5,337 nt of DNA from Desulfobacterales bacterium. GTDB taxonomy: Bacteria; Desulfobacterota; Desulfobacteria; Desulfobacterales; JAUCGF01. The DNA is taken from assembly GCA_029940345.1 (NCBI GenBank), contig JAOZRC010000415.1:1-5337 (forward strand), in the 5' to 3' direction. The notes beneath the pieces were generated by a model. It was not told the origin of the DNA and did not search any database. It saw nothing but the letters and a program-made list of their open reading frames with translations. Positions 1-5,272 of this stretch are shown here, in pieces. Position 1 is the first letter of the stretch; each line of letters starts with the position of its first letter. The translations under genes and the position numbers were made by a program.

Positions 1-12
1 TTTCCCGAATGA
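1..12 (+). CDS. Possible 3' end of an upstream operon gene (partial)
   Basis: The first twelve bases read Phe-Pro-Glu-stop in the frame that ends with TGA at 10-12, overlapping the ATG of the glycosyltransferase as ATGA. The same ATGA arrangement joins the second and third genes of this operon, so an upstream gene ending here is plausible. Only three codons are visible, so nothing can be said about the product and the reading may be accidental. Confidence 0.25.
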   Translation, partial: FPE

Positions 13-734
13 GCAATGCAAAAACAGATGTTTCAATTATTGCATCCGCCTTTAATGAAGAAGATTGCCTTGTGCCGCTTATGCAAGAAATCGCTTCCGT
101 AATGAACGCTTCATCGTATTGTTATGAGGTTATCTTTATTAATGATGGAAGTACTGACAGAACGCCTGATGTGCTTGCGGATTTAAAAGAAAAATATTCC
201 GTCGTACGTGTACTGCTTCATGACGATAACTATGGGCAGAGTGCGGGGCAGGCGACCGGTTTCAGATACGCTAAAGGTCAAATCATCGTGACAATGGATG
301 CGGATGGCCAGAATGATCCCGCCGATATTCCTATGCTTATTGAGGCGCTGCAAGACGACATCGTGTGTGTATGTGGCGTAAGGCGCGTTAGGATGGATAA
401 TCGCATAAAAAAAATATCTTCGAAGATAGCAAACGGTTTTAGAAACGTGATAACCAATGACCAAGTTACCGATGCGGGATGTACATTCAGAGCTATCAAA
501 AAGGACGTCTTGGCCGAAGTGATCATCTTCAATGGCATGCACCGCTTTCTTGCCACTATATTGCGATTGCAGGGCTATCGAGTTGAGGAGATATTCGTTA
601 ATCACAGGCCTCGAACGTACGGATATTCAAAGTACGGAATCAACAATCGTCTTTGGAGAGGTATTCGTGATTGTTTTGCAATACGATGGTACAGAGCCAG
701 GGCAATAAAGGGTAAAAGGCTTACAGATGTGTGA
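9..734 (+). CDS. Family 2 glycosyltransferase, DPM1/ArnC-like polyprenyl-phosphate sugar transferase
   Basis: A 241-residue cytosolic or membrane-associated GT2 enzyme, predicted to move a sugar from a nucleotide-sugar to undecaprenyl (or similar polyprenyl) phosphate. Visible features are the N-terminal GT-A strand with AFNEE (residues 14-18), the nucleotide-binding FINDGSTDRT (43-52), the metal-binding DAD followed by GQ (97-101), and an acceptor-side segment with DAGCTFR (155-161). A late R-x-x-G-Y-SKYG stretch (202-210) is typical of the DPM1/GtrB/ArnC group. Unlike ArnC or GtrB it has no C-terminal membrane helices, so it resembles the soluble DPM1 form. The ATG at 9 is preferred because it starts just before the GT-A fold and forms an ATGA overlap with a possible upstream stop; the native ribosome binding site lies outside the window. 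It overlaps the next gene by 8 bp. The exact sugar cannot be read from the sequence. Confidence 0.93.
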   Translation: MSNAKTDVSIIASAFNEEDCLVPLMQEIASVMNASSYCYEVIFINDGSTDRTPDVLADLKEKYSVVRVLLHDDNYGQSAGQATGFRYAKGQIIVTMDADGQNDPADIPMLIEALQDDIVCVCGVRRVRMDNRIKKISSKIANGFRNVITNDQVTDAGCTFRAIKKDVLAEVIIFNGMHRFLATILRLQGYRVEEIFVNHRPRTYGYSKYGINNRLWRGIRDCFAIRWYRARAIKGKRLTDV

Positions 735-1488
735 AAACGATCAATCCGATTTTAACAATCTACGTAAAGACGAACATTTTTTTGATAGTATTCACTCCCA
801 AGGGATCAAACATTCACATCTCAAAATGGGTGGACTTATCTTATTTATGGCTATTTGTATCGTTGTGGCCAATTTTACTCCGATTAAAGAATATGTAAAT
901 CATCTTTATGACATTAAACGCTCATTGTCCGAAACTGGTTTTTTGGGTTCAGTGATTTTTTTTGCAGTGTTTACTTTTTTGATTTTCTTTGGTGCCCCTC
1001 GGCTTGCGCTTTGTTCAATTGCCGGAATGTTCTTTGGCTTTGTCCAAGGGCTGATTATATCTCAATTGGCTACGATGATAGGCGCTTACGGCCCTTTTAT
1101 GTTTGGCAGATGGTTTGCCGGAAAATGGGTCAAGAAAAAATTAGCGCATTTAAAGAACTTTCAGAAATATTTAAACAATCCCTCTATTTTCGATGTTTTT
1201 GTGTGCCGGCAATTGTTTATATGGGGTGTGTTGATTAATTTGTTACTCGGTACGACCCGGTTAACCCATTTTCGTTTTATTGTTGGCTCCCTGTTGGGAT
1301 TCTTTCCCCAAGGAGTGATCTTTACCCTTATTGGCAGTGGCATTGCGGATAAATCTTTTTTATTGACTATTTCCAAAATGATGGCTGCGTTGCCGTTAGT
1401 TGTTGCCAGTGCGATTGTGACGCGGTGGATTGTAGACTATGTTAAAAATGGAGCGTCATACAAAGATAGTAAGGAGCAAAACGGATGA
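727..1488 (+). CDS. VTT-domain (TVP38/TMEM64, DedA-like) integral membrane protein
   Basis: A 253-residue inner-membrane protein. After a hydrophilic N-terminus of about 33 residues there is a first membrane helix (35-50). The VTT/SNARE-associated core follows: a re-entrant-type hydrophobic stretch with GAPRLALCSIAGMFFG (89-104), a glycine-rich helix ending in FGRWFAGK (126-133), and a second hydrophobic half with the family-like pattern R-Q-L-F-(x)n-N-L-L-L-G (161-175) and G-FFPQG (191-196). A last helix lies at about 215-235. Members of the wider DedA/VTT superfamily act in lipid scrambling or undecaprenyl-phosphate recycling, and the position between two glycosyltransferase-type genes fits a role in lipid-carrier handling (inference). 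The ATG overlaps the upstream stop by 8 bp and has an AAAAGG ribosome binding site at 714-719, seven bases ahead. It ends in an ATGA overlap with the next gene. Confidence 0.9.
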   Translation: MCENDQSDFNNLRKDEHFFDSIHSQGIKHSHLKMGGLILFMAICIVVANFTPIKEYVNHLYDIKRSLSETGFLGSVIFFAVFTFLIFFGAPRLALCSIAGMFFGFVQGLIISQLATMIGAYGPFMFGRWFAGKWVKKKLAHLKNFQKYLNNPSIFDVFVCRQLFIWGVLINLLLGTTRLTHFRFIVGSLLGFFPQGVIFTLIGSGIADKSFLLTISKMMAALPLVVASAIVTRWIVDYVKNGASYKDSKEQNG

Positions 1489-3140
1489 AAAATGCCATAC
1501 CGTCCCAATCGGATGCGAATCTGCCCCAAGCGGTTGACAATCCATGGTTTGTTGTTTCTGTTTTCATTGCCTTCGGATGTATTAATATTTTACTATATTA
1601 TAATATGCCGATCATTCGTAATGCGATGATTTACGCACACGTAACCTATTCGCTGTTAGAATTGGGAAATGATTTTTCGATCGTTGATCACGCCTTCAAC
1701 AAAGCGATTGGTTTTCCATTCCTATCTATTCCCTTTGTTAAGCTTTTCAACGCCAACATCGGTTTAAAAGTTTCGTCGTTTGTTTGGACAACGTTATGGG
1801 CGATTTCAATGGTATTCTTTTTTAAACGAATCAGAAAAGTCTTTTGTTGGAACACTGAATCGAATCCAAGCATGCGTTTGCTTTTAACTGTCTTGTTCCT
1901 AAATCCGCTTATTTGCTACCAGTTTATTTCCGCTTATCCTGATTCACTCAACGCACTCACTTTTCTATGGGCGCTCTATTTTTTGGATAGAATGATATCT
2001 ACGGAAGCACGATGGTTTGACAGCGTCCTTTTCACCCTTGTTACATTGCTTGCTATATGGGTTAAGCACCATGGCTTTGTTATTTTAGCGGTATTGTTAA
2101 TATTTGCACTCTGCAGGCTGAATGTCATCAAAACGCAATGGACGAACGCCAGAAAAGAACTGTTCGTCGCTTTAGCGTCATTAGTGGGGCTATTGATAGT
2201 AATCAGCTTGGCTCAAACCGGGTATATTACACTATTTAATCTTTCTCACAACAAAGCGAATTACAGCAAGGGATTTAGTGACTTGCCCAGAATTGTATTC
2301 GTTGTTATAAGAAATCTTGATAATTTTAAAAACTATTTATTGTTATCATTTTCTATTTTTATTCCGCTGCTTTTCCGTTGGAAGGCGTTTGCCGGATACA
2401 AAGAATGGTACTTAACCGTTCTGCTATTCATCGGCTCGCTTTTAGTTTACCATGGGGCCGGCCATAACATACGCTATTTCTTGCCAATAGCACCCCTACT
2501 CGTATGGATTGCTTGTAATAACCTGAATCGTATCCGAAGTAAGGTCAGGTATCCTTTGATCGTGTTATTTTGTGTGATCAATTGCTTTCTTATATTATAC
2601 TATAACAATATTGAATTTCACAAAACGATTAATAAGGTTTATCAATTCAGCAACCATGACAATCTGCGTTTGGTAGATGAACAAAACGATGTTTCAAAAT
2701 ATATTCAAACCATCAACAACGGTGTCAATGATCATCGAAACACCCTTTTCTTTGTGAACCCTTATTATTACGGCAACGCTATGTGGCATATATGGGAAAA
2801 AGATGGTCTCTTCGATAAACGTTTAAATATTGTTTACATGCGACAACCGAATTGGGATAAAATTGGGATGCATGATGCAAGGCAGTATCAAATCAGTCAG
2901 GCGTTCTTTTATATGTATATCCCTATCTATCTGAAAATCAAAAATAAACCCAGCGATATACGCACAAAGATAAAGAATAAAATGTATCGCTATTTAACGG
3001 GGGATACGAAGCAAAATGAACGCAAGCACGCCTTTTTATATAGGACCATAAATTTGAAGAAGATCGAAAAAATATATAATGTCCAACTAAAAAAGATAGA
3101 TGAAGAACTGTTTAGATCGCCCTTAAATGATCAGGAATAA
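1485..3140 (+). CDS. Polytopic membrane protein, probable GT-C-fold (ArnT/PMT-like) glycosyltransferase
   Basis: A 551-residue protein with about ten predicted membrane helices (roughly 21-38, 93-113, 131-148, 153-168, 181-208, 226-246, 284-297, 307-323, 329-346, 356-373) and a soluble C-terminal domain of about 175 residues rich in Lys and Asn. The layout, the YPDSLNALTFLWALYFLDR-like helix (151-169), the KHHGF segment (194-198) and RYFLP (330-334) resemble GT39/ArnT-type enzymes that take sugar from a polyprenyl-phosphate donor, which the first gene of the operon could supply. The canonical acidic pair expected in the first periplasmic loop of GT39 is not obvious; the loop at about 39-92 has only scattered Asp and Glu (E59, D63, D68). 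Start: AAGGAG at 1471-1476 lies eight bases before the ATG, and the ATGA overlap with the previous stop suggests translational coupling. Annotation as a plain hypothetical membrane protein would also be defensible. Confidence 0.85.
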   Translation: MKNAIPSQSDANLPQAVDNPWFVVSVFIAFGCINILLYYNMPIIRNAMIYAHVTYSLLELGNDFSIVDHAFNKAIGFPFLSIPFVKLFNANIGLKVSSFVWTTLWAISMVFFFKRIRKVFCWNTESNPSMRLLLTVLFLNPLICYQFISAYPDSLNALTFLWALYFLDRMISTEARWFDSVLFTLVTLLAIWVKHHGFVILAVLLIFALCRLNVIKTQWTNARKELFVALASLVGLLIVISLAQTGYITLFNLSHNKANYSKGFSDLPRIVFVVIRNLDNFKNYLLLSFSIFIPLLFRWKAFAGYKEWYLTVLLFIGSLLVYHGAGHNIRYFLPIAPLLVWIACNNLNRIRSKVRYPLIVLFCVINCFLILYYNNIEFHKTINKVYQFSNHDNLRLVDEQNDVSKYIQTINNGVNDHRNTLFFVNPYYYGNAMWHIWEKDGLFDKRLNIVYMRQPNWDKIGMHDARQYQISQAFFYMYIPIYLKIKNKPSDIRTKIKNKMYRYLTGDTKQNERKHAFLYRTINLKKIEKIYNVQLKKIDEELFRSPLNDQE

Positions 3141-3215
3141 AGAAAGCCTTGCGACAGGATTGCATTGTTCGATTGAGTACGTTGTCAGGTGGATGATACA
3201 GAATTGGACGGAAAT

Positions 3216-3255
3216 AATAAAACCCCATAAGTCGTTAAACTTATGGGGTTTTATT
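3216..3255. terminator. Bidirectional Rho-independent terminator between convergent genes
   Basis: A perfect 16-bp inverted repeat (3216-3231 with 3240-3255) encloses an 8-base loop at 3232-3239. The core is CCCC/GGGG flanked by A/T pairs, so the transcript ends in a T-rich run on either strand. It lies 75 bp past the stop of the plus-strand operon and 42 bp past the stop of the minus-strand PEP-CTERM gene, so it can end both transcripts. The 3141-3215 stretch before it holds no recognisable feature. Confidence 0.92.
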
Positions 3256-3297
3256 TAAAAAAAAGAAAAGTAATATTTGGTAAGTGCTGGGTTATTT

Positions 3298-3975
3298 CTA
3301 TTTCTTGAAAATTTTATTCTTACGACCCAAAATAGCCAAACCAGTCAATCCAAGGCCAAGCAACAAGACAGTTGCGGGTTCTGGTACAGCATCCACACCC
3401 GCTACAGCAAACTCATGGTCCTCACCATTGATCCACCCTCCTATACCGGCCAGCCATATTTCTTTCACATTTATGCTTGAACCTAAGCCCAGATCATCAA
3501 CACTGATTGTATATTCTCCATTACTGTTCCACCCAAGTACATTATGGTTGGTTTGCGAGAATTCGTAAACGGAACTTTTAGTATTATCACTAAATAAAAA
3601 TTGAACCAAACCTTGCTCCTCATACCATTCACCCTCTCGTTGTTCATAAAAAAAGTCCGTCAGATATATATCGGTCAGTAATATGCTATCATCGAAAGCA
3701 ATGGCTAACTGTTCCCCCATTTCAACCTCATCTTCTTCATAACTGAAACTTCCGCCTATCCCGATACCATCGTCAGCGTACCAGGTAAGATATGTATCCT
3801 CATCTTCCGGTTTCGCGGTAAGAGTGAGTTCATCTCCTGAATGATTAAAACTCTGATTGTTTTGTGCTGGCTGATACGAAGTATCTCTGAAATCAACATA
3901 CCAAGCCATCGCACTTCCGGCTATAAAAAATACGCTTACGATTGCCAATACTGTAATTGCTAATACTTTTTTCAT
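3298..3975 (-). CDS. PEP-CTERM sorting domain protein, exported, exosortase substrate
   Basis: A 225-residue secreted protein. Residues 1-24 form a Sec signal peptide (MKK, hydrophobic core, then SAMA with likely cleavage before W25). The mature part is acidic, contains no cysteine and looks beta-rich. It includes WYADDGIGIGG (65-75), an Asp/Glu-rich EDEVEMGE (81-88), and ILLTDIYLTDFFYE (98-111). The C-terminus is a classical PEP-CTERM tripartite signal: VPEPAT (197-202), a hydrophobic helix (203-217) and a basic RKNKIFKK tail (218-225). In the known system, exosortase recognises this signal and the protein is delivered to the envelope or extracellular matrix, usually in exopolysaccharide producers. 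The frame is open to an ATG at 4005, but the start at 3975 is chosen because AGGAGGG lies seven bases upstream and the protein then begins with a proper signal peptide. The ATG at 4005 falls inside the riboswitch. The body matches no enzyme family I can name. Confidence 0.95.
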   Translation of the reverse strand: MKKVLAITVLAIVSVFFIAGSAMAWYVDFRDTSYQPAQNNQSFNHSGDELTLTAKPEDEDTYLTWYADDGIGIGGSFSYEEDEVEMGEQLAIAFDDSILLTDIYLTDFFYEQREGEWYEEQGLVQFLFSDNTKSSVYEFSQTNHNVLGWNSNGEYTISVDDLGLGSSINVKEIWLAGIGGWINGEDHEFAVAGVDAVPEPATVLLLGLGLTGLAILGRKNKIFKK

Positions 3976-3979
3976 AATT

Positions 3980-4005
3980 TTGCCCTCCTGAATTTTCGAA
4001 GGCAA
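3980..4005 (-). promoter_or_regulatory. Candidate anti-Shine-Dalgarno hairpin (riboswitch expression platform)
   Basis: In the minus-strand RNA, UUGCCU (4005-4000) can pair with GGGCAA (3985-3980), giving six pairs including one G-U around a 14-base loop. The left arm is the 3' strand expected to take part in aptamer helix P1, and the right arm includes part of the Shine-Dalgarno. The two structures would be mutually exclusive: ligand-stabilised P1 would free the ribosome site, predicting an ON switch acting on translation. This is inferred from pairing by eye; no folding was computed. Confidence 0.5.
3983..3989 (-). promoter_or_regulatory. Strong Shine-Dalgarno that fixes the PEP-CTERM gene start
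   Basis: On the minus strand the sequence is AGGAGGG, seven bases before the ATG at 3975. It selects this start over the ATG at 4005. Its 3' part (GGGCAA, 3980-3985) is complementary to the end of the proximal aptamer, so its accessibility is probably regulated. Confidence 0.88.
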
Positions 4006-4066
4006 CTCGGCTTTCTCCCCATGAGACCCGTGGTTTTCCGTCCCTATTTCACAATAGGTTTGGCTT
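4001..4066 (-). promoter_or_regulatory. Cyclic-di-GMP-I (GEMM) riboswitch aptamer, proximal copy
   Basis: Read on the minus strand, this matches the GEMM-I layout in order. GCCAAACC leads into helix P2 (CCUAUU/AAUAGG, 4058-4053 with 4048-4043), which is capped by a GUGA GNRA tetraloop. GGGACGGAAAACCACGGGUC follows, close to the GGGACGCAAAGCCACGGG of deltaproteobacterial aptamers. A short P3 (UCUC/GAGA around AUGGG, 4026-4014) comes next, then AAAGCCGAGUUGCC, close to the AUAGCCGGGUUGCC ending. The tetraloop and the AAAxCC receptor-like segment are the family's hallmark. The P1 helix is not perfectly paired by eye: one C-C mismatch in GCCAA against UUGCC. It sits 25 bases before the PEP-CTERM start codon, and c-di-GMP is the expected ligand. 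Confidence 0.88.
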
Positions 4067-4100
4067 TTTCTTTGTAAAGTTTGTATAAATCAAAAACGAT

Positions 4101-4128
4101 AAAAAAAATGAATGGACTATTACCACAT
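4101..4128 (-). terminator. Weak hairpin plus U-run between the two aptamers (candidate attenuator)
   Basis: On the minus strand, AUGUGG (4128-4123) can pair with CCA-UU-CAU (4115-4108) with a two-base bulge and a 7-base loop, followed directly by seven U residues (4107-4101). It lies downstream of the distal aptamer and upstream of the proximal one, where a transcriptional attenuator would sit. The stem is short and AT-rich, so it may have no function. Confidence 0.25.
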
Positions 4129-4139
4129 AAAGCTTGAAC

Positions 4140-4160
4140 TTGTTTTACTAGCCACCTCCT
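4140..4160 (-). other. Shine-Dalgarno-like remnant after the distal aptamer
   Basis: On the minus strand AGGAGGU (4160-4154) sits almost exactly 170 bp from the real Shine-Dalgarno, at the equivalent place relative to the distal aptamer. The following bases (GTAAAACAAG) resemble the gene start ATGAAAAAAG but lack the ATG. This suggests that the duplicated segment included the ribosome site and perhaps the first codons of a PEP-CTERM gene, now decayed. The resemblance past the Shine-Dalgarno is A-rich and weak. Confidence 0.35.
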
Positions 4161-4170
4161 TTCATATTAT

Positions 4171-4240
4171 CGTAGATTGACTATCTTTCCATAAGATTTG
4201 TGGCTTTCCGCCCCCAATTGGCAAAGGGTTAGGTTTTTTC
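4171..4240 (-). promoter_or_regulatory. Cyclic-di-GMP-I-like aptamer, distal diverged copy
   Basis: This copy aligns without a gap to the proximal aptamer at an offset of 170 bp, with 43 of 60 positions identical between 4181-4240 and 4011-4070. It keeps the core GGGGCGGAAAGCCAC segment, here with the more canonical AAAGCC, and AUAGUC in place of AAAGCC near the 3' end. P3 is a 5-bp helix AUCUU/AAGAU around AUGGA (4197-4183). P2 is poorer: the expected tetraloop place holds GCCA rather than GNRA, and the flanking arms pair only partly. It may be a functional variant or a decaying duplicate. Confidence 0.65.
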
Positions 4241-4306
4241 CGGCTGAATCAATCAAAGAGCTTAAACCGTTTCAAATTTCCTGTTTTGTACTTTAACATT
4301 TAATGC

Positions 4307-4322
4307 TGCAACATCTGTGCCA
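4307..4322 (-). promoter_or_regulatory. Sigma-54 (RpoN) promoter for the riboswitch / PEP-CTERM transcript
   Basis: On the minus strand the sequence is TGGCACAGATGTTGCA, fitting the TGGCAC-N5-TTGCA consensus with the invariant GG (4321-4320) and GC (4309-4308) at the correct 12-base spacing. The start of transcription is expected near 4296. The leader would then be about 320 bases, containing both aptamers before the ATG at 3975. Sigma-54 promoters need an enhancer-binding activator; PrsK/PrsR with RpoN is the known partner set of several PEP-CTERM systems, but no such gene is in this window. Confidence 0.85.
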
Positions 4323-4654
4323 AGCTATTTAACACCCTGCAAATATAGAACTATATTTTTATTCATACTGGCTCAACAATGTTGTTCTCGCCTAACTGTA
4401 AAGCTTTATGACACATTTTCAAATTATTTTCCAAATCAGTATTTTGCTATAACCATATGTATTTATTTGTTAAATGTTATTTTTTGCCATTTCGAGCGTA
4501 ATTTTTTATTCCTTTGACGGTGAAAAAATGTCAATGAATTTTACGCCTTTTCGAAGTTCTCACATATCGTAATTTTAGCCATTAAATTGAAATTTTCAGT
4601 TAAAAGTCAAAGAAAAATTTACAATTACGATGATGCCGAAATATTTATAATATT

Positions 4655-4664
4655 GTGATATCAC
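4655..4664. promoter_or_regulatory. Short perfect palindrome in unit 1
   Basis: GTGATATCAC is a perfect 10-base dyad. The equivalent place in unit 2, exactly 236 bases away, also holds a perfect dyad of different sequence. It is a candidate operator half of an upstream regulatory array; no family of regulator can be assigned. Confidence 0.3.
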
Positions 4665-4686
4665 TTATTATATATGTTGTAATAAT

Positions 4687-4703
4687 ATAATTGTGACAAT
4701 TAT
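4687..4703. promoter_or_regulatory. 17-base palindrome around a central G
   Basis: ATAATTGTGACAATTAT is perfectly symmetrical apart from its central base at 4695. This is the form of a dimeric regulator site, but unit 2 has no clear equivalent, and AT-rich DNA produces such dyads by chance. Confidence 0.3.
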
Positions 4704-4752
4704 TAAGCCTATATCATGAATGATATTACGAGTAATATGGAAAGTCAAAACA

Positions 4753-4987
4753 ACGGTGTTAAAATGTCAATACATTTTACGCTTTTTCAGACTTTCTATT
4801 TCTCGTGTTTTTACGATTCTTTATCAAACATACTGATGTATAAATTGATCTTATAATTAACATTGCTGAAATAAAATAATTTGTAACAGCTTGATATATC
4901 AATTTTTAGTTGTAGATTAAATTGGATAAGCAAGATTAAATTACAAATAAATGAGTCATACTACAAGTGCTAATCAGAGTAAAAACA
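4753..4987 (+). repeat. Degenerate tandem repeat, unit 2 (about 235 bp), with the start of a third
   Basis: This is the second unit of the tandem array. The 11-base block AAAACAACGGT that spans its start (4747-4757) recurs exactly at 4982-4992, 235 bases on, marking the beginning of a third, more diverged unit. That third unit leads into the plus-strand sigma-54 promoter at 5030. Confidence 0.55.
4891..4902. promoter_or_regulatory. Short perfect palindrome in unit 2
   Basis: TTGATATATCAA is a perfect 12-base dyad at the position equivalent to GTGATATCAC of unit 1. It resembles an FNR/CRP-family site, but the two half-sites are only two bases apart instead of four, so an FNR site is not claimed. 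Confidence 0.3.
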
Positions 4988-5029
4988 ACGGTTGAAAAGA
5001 CCTGGAATAGCATTTTTCTCTCATTTTTA

Positions 5030-5045
5030 TGGCATGATATTTGCT
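5030..5045 (+). promoter_or_regulatory. Second sigma-54 promoter, pointing right
   Basis: TGGCATGATATTTGCT fits the TGGCAY-N5-TTGCW consensus with GG (5031-5032) and GC (5043-5044) at the same 12-base spacing as the minus-strand promoter. Transcription would start near 5056. No plus-strand gene is evident before the window ends, so the target may be beyond 5337, a small RNA, or a gene lost to the inserted repeat. Confidence 0.65.
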
Positions 5046-5078
5046 AACCAATATATAGTGCTTTTTCATTCGGGGCTG

Positions 5079-5093
5079 CCGGCATAAAGCCGG
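5079..5093 (+). repeat. GC-rich hairpin downstream of the second sigma-54 promoter
   Basis: CCGGC and GCCGG enclose a 5-base ATAAA loop, standing out from the AT-rich surroundings about 25 bases after the predicted transcription start. There is no following T-run, so it is not a standard terminator. It could be a REP-like stem or a structural element of the leader. Confidence 0.4.
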
Positions 5094-5150
5094 ATGAACC
5101 ATATTTCTTCTGATTCACCTCTATTTGCCTAAAATCATCTGTAATGCCTA

Positions 5151-5272
5151 AGGATCGGGGACGAAATAACTTCCACATTCGGAGTGCAAGCTTCAGCTTG
5201 CGTTGTTAGCGAGGCAAACTGAAGTTTGCACTCCTCTTCTGAAAATGGGGAAGTTATTTCGTCCCTGTTCCT
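5151..5272. mobile_element. MITE/REP-like nested inverted-repeat element
   Basis: The outer arms 5151-5174 and 5249-5272 pair over 24 bases with one mismatch and one G-T; they carry GGGGACGAAATAACTTCC and its complement. Inside, a second inverted repeat (5181-5201 with 5214-5234) pairs at 19 of 21 positions. Each inner arm is itself a hairpin: GCAAGCT-TC-AGCTTGC on the left, GCAAACT-GA-AGTTTGC on the right. It encodes nothing and so would need a transposase in trans, as REP elements do with RAYT (Y1) transposases. CCTAA is present at both edges (5147-5151 and 5270-5274) but overlaps the arms, so it is weak evidence for a target-site duplication. Confidence 0.75.

Larger units (their letters stand above)
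4517..4752 (+). repeat. Degenerate tandem repeat, unit 1 (about 236 bp)
   Basis: The first 36 bases (4517-4552) match 4753-4788 at 31 of 36 positions, including the blocks AAAATGTCAAT and ATTTTACGC. Similarity continues patchily through the unit: the segment at 4619-4643 resembles 4851-4873 (TTAyAATTA, then GCyGAAATA), and the palindrome at 4655 recurs at 4891. It looks like an old duplication of noncoding DNA. Confidence 0.6.
4323..5029. other. Gene-poor AT-rich intergenic region between two outward-facing sigma-54 promoters
   Basis: No reading frame here has a ribosome binding site, plausible composition or recognisable product. The longest (66 codons, 4317-4517, plus strand) overlaps the sigma-54 promoter and looks accidental. 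What the region does hold is a degenerate tandem repeat from 4517 onward and several short dyads, listed separately. Enhancer sites for the two sigma-54 promoters would be expected within it. Confidence 0.7.

Noticed and set aside
183..605. Minus-strand frames opposite the glycosyltransferase
   Set aside because: They are shadows of a gene with clear GT2 motifs and overlap it entirely.
3277..3568. Two overlapping plus-strand reading frames of 67 and 94 codons
   Set aside because: They lie antisense inside the well-supported PEP-CTERM gene, have no ribosome binding site and show no recognisable protein character.
3976..4005. Upstream ATG at 4005 as the PEP-CTERM start
   Set aside because: It would add ten hydrophilic residues before the signal peptide, lies inside the riboswitch, and ignores the strong AGGAGGG placed for the ATG at 3975.
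4148..4165. Five-codon minus-strand ORF (MKGGG-stop) after the distal aptamer
   Set aside because: Its glycine codons are simply the Shine-Dalgarno-like sequence read in frame, and it has no ribosome site of its own.
4317..4517. Plus-strand reading frame of 66 codons in the AT-rich region
   Set aside because: No Shine-Dalgarno; it starts inside the sigma-54 promoter sequence and runs through noncoding AT-rich DNA, so it looks accidental.
4512..4540. TTGACA on the minus strand as a sigma-70 -35 box in the repeat units
   Set aside because: At 17 bases spacing the -10 place reads GAATAA, a poor match, and the second unit has nothing better.
4517..4992. Regularly spaced repeats as a CRISPR array
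   Set aside because: The period of about 236 bases, degenerate copies and similarity throughout the unit do not fit short identical repeats with unique spacers.
5094..5132. Twelve-residue plus-strand ORF after the second sigma-54 promoter
   Set aside because: No ribosome binding site and too short to support as a gene.
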